Assembly: GCA_019188255.1 (NCBI GenBank)
Contig: JAETXT010000002.1
Location: 3,348,001-3,412,000, forward strand
Reading direction: 5' to 3'
Origin: Verticillium longisporum
Taxonomy: Eukaryota; Ascomycota; Sordariomycetes; Glomerellales; Plectosphaerellaceae
DNA: 64,000 bases
The translations under genes were made by a program, and so were the position numbers. The notes below the pieces were generated by a model. It had not been told where the DNA came from. It saw only the letters and a list, made by a program, of their open reading frames with translations, and ran no database searches. Shown here piece after piece: positions 59,701 to 64,000 of the stretch. How positions within the stretch are numbered: position 1 is the stretch's first letter; the number at the start of each line of letters is the position of its first letter.

Positions 59701-61263
59701 TCAGTTTGAGTAGATTTCTATACAATCGAGGCAACGTCCTGGGTAATAATTGTCCCCGCCGACTCTTTCGACGAGCTTGGTTGCAAGATGGCGCAAAGTC
59801 CGTTTGTCGTGCGTTGAGGATGACCAAAGAGAACTTACATTCTCATGGATCCTATTGTTGTGCTCATAACTCTCATGCTCAGTAAAGTACGTCAGATTGA
59901 AGAACTTACCGCACTCCAGATCAGAGCATTCATCGTTAAGATAGTTGAAGACGAGGGCCCATTTGCCCTCACGCATCTTCACGTCGTCCAGAGAAATCCT
60001 ACACAAACGAGAGGTTCCCTGCACCTCAGGATGTGGCCGTATCAGGTCGAGAAGGCTATCAGGTGATACGTAAACACGACTCAAAGCCAGCACCTGTAGA
60101 CCCTGCCATTTCGAATCCGTGGCCGTGCTCCAACCCAGCAGATCCAGGTCGAGAAAATGGGACCCTTGGATGTAGAGAGCCTCGAGATTGTGGCAACAGC
60201 GCACGAAGGCCCACAGCGCCTCCTGGTGTTTCCTGTTGGGATACATGCGCTGCACGTTGCTGTACGGAAAGTTCGCCTCGTCCTCTTCCTCAGGGTCGTC
60301 ATCGATAACGCCGTCCGCCATGTCGTCGCGATGGTTAGGGTCGGCGCGGCTGCTGAAATCTCGGTTGCCGCACGAACCCGTCTGGTCCATGATGACAACT
60401 TGGAGGTGTTTCAAGCGTGTTCGTGCTTCCATGTCGAGAGCGTTTGCAAGCTCTCCAATGTAGTGTGTGGAAGGCACCTGAAGACGAAGATCCGTTACAT
60501 GTTGAAATGCCGGTGAGTTCGTGAAAGCGTCGTGAAATGTGGTCGCTATCTCGTCCAGTGCTGTCAGATCGTAACAATCTGCCCAATTGTCGCCGCTGCC
60601 CCTCCAGTCTCCGTCGTAATCAGCTTCAGCTAGTGGCAAAGTCAAGCTGAAGGTCTGAATCTTGTTCAGAGCAGCGAAAACTTGAGGGATTCTGTCGTGA
60701 GTCTCCGTCTTGTCGTAGTGGAGTCGTAAAGGGTCCGGCGCCGGATGCCGCTCCCCCCCGTCTCCCGGCGAAGGGTACCATACCGGTTTGTCCTCGTACA
60801 TGGGGTCGTTGTCGTAGTGAATGTCTTCATAAAGCCGTCTGAAAGACTGAACACTTCCAGTATCGTCGATGGACAGCTTCGACACAGGTTGTTGCAAAGG
60901 AATCTGACCTAGAGGAGATGGAAGAGCATTGACAGCCCGTCCAATCGACGTCGCCGAGTCGAATCGCAGACGCCACAGATGATGCTTCGCAAGCATGAGG
61001 GTTGCACTTGTGTGCCAGTCGTGAGAAACAAAGCGGATTCCGAGTAGGCTTTCCACATCAAGCTCGAGCTGGTAGAACCTCGTTGATTCCCACACATCAC
61101 TTCGTGTAGACGGTTGCCAAACCCGTACTGCCCGGGCCGGACCTAGGCTAGCAAAGGAATCCCAATCCACAGTTCCATACTCCTTTTCGGGATAGCGGTC
61201 ATTCAAGATAGGAACAAGAAAGTACGATACCACTTCGTCACGAATCTCTGACGGTAGACGCAT
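59701..61263 (-). CDS. F-box-like / leucine-rich hypothetical protein
   Basis: Single exon, 520 aa. The N-terminus MRLPSEIRDEVVSYFLVPIL resembles the degenerate F-box opening (LP.EI...I..YL) common in Sordariomycete F-box proteins. The body alternates LxxL-type stretches (IQTFSLTLPL, VTDLRLQVPS, LKHLQVVIMD, LEALYIQGSHFLDLDLLG, LQVLALSRVYVSPDSLLDLI) as in irregular leucine-rich-repeat F-box proteins. An acidic insert (DDDPEEEDEANFPYS) is present. F-box proteins recruit substrates to SCF ubiquitin ligases; the substrate is unknown and the F-box is weak, so the call is tentative. It ends with ECGKFFNLTYFTEHE and YYPGRCLDCIEIYSN. No intron signs. Confidence 0.6.
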   Translation of the reverse strand: MRLPSEIRDEVVSYFLVPILNDRYPEKEYGTVDWDSFASLGPARAVRVWQPSTRSDVWESTRFYQLELDVESLLGIRFVSHDWHTSATLMLAKHHLWRLRFDSATSIGRAVNALPSPLGQIPLQQPVSKLSIDDTGSVQSFRRLYEDIHYDNDPMYEDKPVWYPSPGDGGERHPAPDPLRLHYDKTETHDRIPQVFAALNKIQTFSLTLPLAEADYDGDWRGSGDNWADCYDLTALDEIATTFHDAFTNSPAFQHVTDLRLQVPSTHYIGELANALDMEARTRLKHLQVVIMDQTGSCGNRDFSSRADPNHRDDMADGVIDDDPEEEDEANFPYSNVQRMYPNRKHQEALWAFVRCCHNLEALYIQGSHFLDLDLLGWSTATDSKWQGLQVLALSRVYVSPDSLLDLIRPHPEVQGTSRLCRISLDDVKMREGKWALVFNYLNDECSDLECGKFFNLTYFTEHESYEHNNRIHENVSSLWSSSTHDKRTLRHLATKLVERVGGDNYYPGRCLDCIEIYSN

Positions 61264-61703
61264 GCTGGTGGGTTTTGAGTTGCTCAGAATGTTTCATCTG
61301 CAGAAGATCTGATCAGCGATCAAAACAGCGAGGCGACCGAACATATTTATATGTTGAGCTTCACTGCTCTCCGCCATGTCGGAGGACGCATGGATCCAGC
61401 CCTCATTGGTAGCCACACCCTCTGCTGCCTGCATGGGATGAAGGCAGACACGGAGCGGAGTCTCAGAGGGAACATGATCCCAGGTGGTCGCGGGTCGAAT
61501 ACGTATGGGCCGTGCACGACTCGACACGTGACCGTCCCAGCAATCATGGAACGCAGGCATCCACCAACCCAAGCTTCAGCAAGCTCCAGCCAACTCCAGT
61601 CGACACGTCCATCAGCCAGCACGCGGACAGTTCCAGTATCAAGGCCGCGAAGCAACCCGCCCACCCATCACTATCGTCGAGCTTCAATCCGAACCGATTC
61701 AAG
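61264..61703. other. Divergent promoter region
   Basis: 440 bp between the leftward F-box-like gene and the rightward DUF3844 gene. An open frame extends upstream of 61704 but lacks character and precedes a clear signal peptide, so it is taken as 5' UTR. Confidence 0.5.
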
Positions 61704-62907
61704 ATGAAGTTCTCCCTGGGCGTTGCGGCAGCCCTGGCAGGCTTCACCAGCGCTCTGCAGCCTGCTGACGTATATATCCTGCAATCCAAGCAGGCTTCGA
61801 CCTCTGAGACCCCCTCTTTGCCACGGCAAGTCGCACGTCTCATCCTTCTCCAGCGCCTAGCACCCGAAGCCTGGACCGACTCGCTCAACGATATTCCCGA
61901 AGACGTGACGACCGAGACCGCCGTCTCGTATATCAACCAATTCGGCAAGTCGCCTCAACCGCTTTTCGACAACAAGGTCACTTCCGAGCCCTCGCAGCTG
62001 CTTGTTATGCTCGAGGGTATCTCAACCGAAGATGCCAAAACATTAAAGAAGACCCTGAAGGGCTCCAGCCCGGCATTCGAGGTCAACGATGCGCCGTCAT
62101 CCGTTGCCAACCACAATCTGGCGCAGAGTGACATGGTCTCCGCTGGCGTCGGCGCGACCAACTGCGATTTCGTGCGCGCCATCAACCCTTTCGAGGAGGA
62201 GTGCTGGAGCGGCAAATCTTCCGTCGCCGTATTCGACGTCCGAAAGGTACGCTCGCTCTCAGCCCAATATGCCGCACCACGGACTAACAGATCCTTAGGA
62301 CACCGCCATCCTCGCTTCTCTTGCCGACAACATTTCGCGCCTCCAGAAGCTCGCGCAGAGCGGCGAGATGGAGACCACCCTTGTCCTCCTTCCTGAGACC
62401 TCCCGTGTCTCCTCTCTCAACGCCTGGTCCAGCAAGCCCCAGTCCCTCCGCCATCGCCAGGTCGCCGAGGAGGTCATGACGGAGGCTGACGAGCCCGCCC
62501 CCACCACTGCTGCCTCTGAGGTCGAGGCCGCCGACGTGCCTCTCGCATCTTTTGTCCGTGGCCGGGACCTCCCCTCCTGCTTCGCCTCCGCCGACAGCTG
62601 CCAAAACTCAACAGGCAACTGCTCTGGCCACGGCAAGTGTGTGAACAAGTACGCCAGAGAAGATGGCTCCGACTCCGGCACATGCTTCTACTGCCAGTGT
62701 GAGTCGACTCGCCCCGACAATGGCTCCGTCACACACTGGGCGGGCGCCACATGCAGCAAGGTCGATGTCAGCGCGCCTTTCTGGCTGTTCACTGGCTTCA
62801 CGATCCTCATGGTTGGCATTTTGACCTTCTCCATCGGCCTGCTTTACAGCATTGGCGAGGAGAAGCTGCCTGGTGTCATTGGCGCTGGCGTTTCCAAGTC
62901 GAAGTGA
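61704..62907 (+). CDS. DUF3844/Vps3844 family type I membrane protein (ER/endomembrane)
   Basis: Exons 61704-62246 and 62299-62907 (52-nt intron); 383 aa. The start chosen is the ATG of the signal peptide MKFSLGVAAALAGFTSA; an upstream in-frame ATG would bury it. The lumenal part is mostly helical with Cys pairs (NCDFVRAINPFEEECW). Near the end an EGF-like Cys cluster (CQNSTGNCSGHGKCVNKY and CFYCQCEST) leads to the family's conserved end: HWAGATCSKVDVSAPFWLFT, one transmembrane helix (about 340-362) and a short cytosolic tail (GEEKLPGVIGAGVSKSK). The domain is known from fungal secretory-pathway proteins of unknown mechanism. Intact. Confidence 0.85.
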
Positions 62908-63215
62908 GTGTTTGAAGGAATGAAGTCGGAAGCTCGGAGAAATCGAGAGGGAGGCAGTGAGGAGGGGAGAAATGTGTGCCCGTAATAGGGAGTGATAAGC
63001 GAGCAAGGTAGTCTGTACCATAGGATGTATCCTCATGCGGCGTTGGTTCTGGCAGGATGTCTCCTGAAATGGAGCTTTTCTTTATACATTAGACATGCAA
63101 TTGGCATTCCAAGAAACTGGTCGGATCCCCGTGATATGATTGGAAATGCGCTCGGCGAAGAAAATTGTAGGAAAGGGGTATCAAAGGTTCTGTTTCAATG
63201 GTCCGAGCTATCTCA
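62908..63215. other. Short intergenic region (tail to tail)
   Basis: About 300 bp of 3' flanks between the convergent DUF3844 and Ntr2-like genes; nothing else seen. Confidence 0.5.
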
Positions 63216-64000
63216 TCACTCGTCACCTACATCAGGCCGTCGGACTGGCGTTGTGCCAAAGCTCTCGAGGCCCCTCTCGACCGCAAGCTCGCTCATGCCG
63301 GGGTTCTGAATCTGTCTGGCGGGCGATTGTCCTGCTTCAAGCGTCGAGCCCGAGCCTCCCAAGATGGAGGTGTACCTCTTACCCGCCTCGTCCAGCAGAG
63401 CTTGGACTTCTCCTTCTCTAGCTAGAATCGCCTCCCTCTCCGCCTTGAGCCTGTCCAATGCAGTCTGCTTTTCTCGCAACGCACCCTCCATTCCCCGTAA
63501 CGATAGACTGAGCTTCTCCAGACAGCCGTCGAGCTCTGGCAACGGAGTGATTTTGGCGGGAACCTGCAGCAGCGCTTCTGCTGGGTCCCTCTTCTCGGGC
63601 TTGCTCAACCCGTCCATGCCACTGCGCGTCTGCGCCGCCTCGAATGCCGCCCGGCGCTCGGCGTCGCTCTCGTCCGATGACTCCTCCGAGTTGCCTTCCG
63701 CCATCTGGATCTGCTCGGCCATCTCGCGGCGTCGACGCGCCTTCTCCTCGCGCTCTGCCTTTTTACCCAGCGACAGACCGCCATCTTCGACAAAGTCGTC
63801 AAAACCCTCGCCGAGGTCTTCGTCTTCGGGCACGAGACGCGTGTTTTCTGATACCTTGCCATCCGTCCGGTCGTCGCCCTCGTCATCCAGCGAGATGAAG
63901 TCTTCTTCTCTCGCCAGTCGCGCGCGCCGCTGCTTCCGCTCCTGAATCTCCGTGTTGCTGAGTATGTTTGTCTGCTGGGGCACTGGGGCTTCGCTGTACG
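63216..64000 (-). CDS. Ntr2-like spliceosome-disassembly factor (5' end outside the window)
   Basis: An open frame runs leftward from the window edge to a stop at 63216; no ATG is available in frame near the edge, so the start lies outside. The visible about 260 residues carry the Ntr2/GCFC N-terminal-domain pattern: TEIQERKQRRARLAREEDFI followed by SLDDE, DEDLGEGFDDFVEDGGLSLG, a basic KKAEREEKARRRREMAEQIQ helix, a SEESSDESDAERRAAFEAAQ acidic patch and a later coiled coil (LEKLSLSLRGMEGALREKQT). In yeast, Ntr2 works with Ntr1 and the helicase Prp43 to release intron lariats in the nucleus. It is convergent with the DUF3844 gene. Confidence 0.75.
   Translation of the reverse strand, partial: YSEAPVPQQTNILSNTEIQERKQRRARLAREEDFISLDDEGDDRTDGKVSENTRLVPEDEDLGEGFDDFVEDGGLSLGKKAEREEKARRRREMAEQIQMAEGNSEESSDESDAERRAAFEAAQTRSGMDGLSKPEKRDPAEALLQVPAKITPLPELDGCLEKLSLSLRGMEGALREKQTALDRLKAEREAILAREGEVQALLDEAGKRYTSILGGSGSTLEAGQSPARQIQNPGMSELAVERGLESFGTTPVRRPDVGDE

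Overview
This window looks like nuclear DNA of a filamentous ascomycete. Nearly every gene is split by short introns of about 46-97 nt with GT..AG ends and CTAAC/CTGAC-like branch points. The families present (Zn2Cys6 regulators, cerato-platanin, GH115, GH12, GH18, class II peroxidase, a GT2 hyphal-growth glycosyltransferase, a UBC/F-box fusion) fit Sordariomycetes. The order cannot be fixed by reading; a plant-associated or wood/litter-associated lineage is plausible. I saw no tRNA, rRNA, intact transposon or CRISPR array.

Layout. 0.8-4.5 kb: GH115 xylan alpha-glucuronidase (+). 5.3-8.7 kb: kinesin-8/Kip3 motor (+). 9.4-12.0 kb: Zn2Cys6 regulator (+), tail to tail with a secreted type-B carboxylesterase (-, 12.0-13.9 kb). 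14.6-16.0 kb: GH18 chitinase (-). 16.0-22.3 kb: gene-poor, with a decayed HeLo-domain fragment near 18.9-19.3 kb. 22.3-23.5 kb: secreted class II haem peroxidase (+). 25.2-26.3 kb: Zn2Cys6 gene (-) that has lost half of its zinc cluster. 26.3-30.3 kb: gene-poor and GC-rich, leading into a hexose transporter (+, 30.4-32.2 kb). 32.9-33.5 kb: a four-exon gene (-) for a small secreted Cys-rich protein, reconstructed here from splice signals. 34.8-35.3 kb: cerato-platanin (-). 36.7-38.3 kb: MCT-like MFS transporter (-), divergent from a lysine methyltransferase (+, 39.3-40.5 kb). 41.0-43.5 kb: GT2 glycosyltransferase (-). 46.9-48.0 kb: membrane-anchored GH12 (+). 49.9-51.1 kb: BuGZ/ZNF207-like zinc-finger protein (-). 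53.1-53.9 kb: hypothetical protein (+). 55.0-56.9 kb: E2-like/F-box fusion gene (-) with two in-frame stops. 57.8-59.2 kb: mitochondrial hypothetical protein (-). 59.7-61.3 kb: F-box-like protein (-). 61.7-62.9 kb: DUF3844/Vps3844 membrane protein (+). 63.2 kb to the edge: Ntr2-like splicing factor (-, start outside the window).

How the genes relate. Housekeeping functions (kinesin, splicing, spindle zinc finger, ER membrane protein, methyltransferase) alternate with a secreted set that would act on plant or fungal cell walls: GH115, esterase, chitinase, peroxidase, cerato-platanin, GH12 and the Cys-rich peptide, together with sugar and organic-acid transporters. They are not co-oriented and do not form a biosynthetic cluster.

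Quality note. At least five otherwise convincing genes (GH115, kinesin-8, GT2, BuGZ, E2/F-box) each need exactly one extra G or C to stay in frame, four of them at G/C runs. Assembly indels are the likeliest cause, so frameshifts here should not be taken as biology without read support. The two nonsense codons in the E2/F-box gene are substitutions and are a separate matter.
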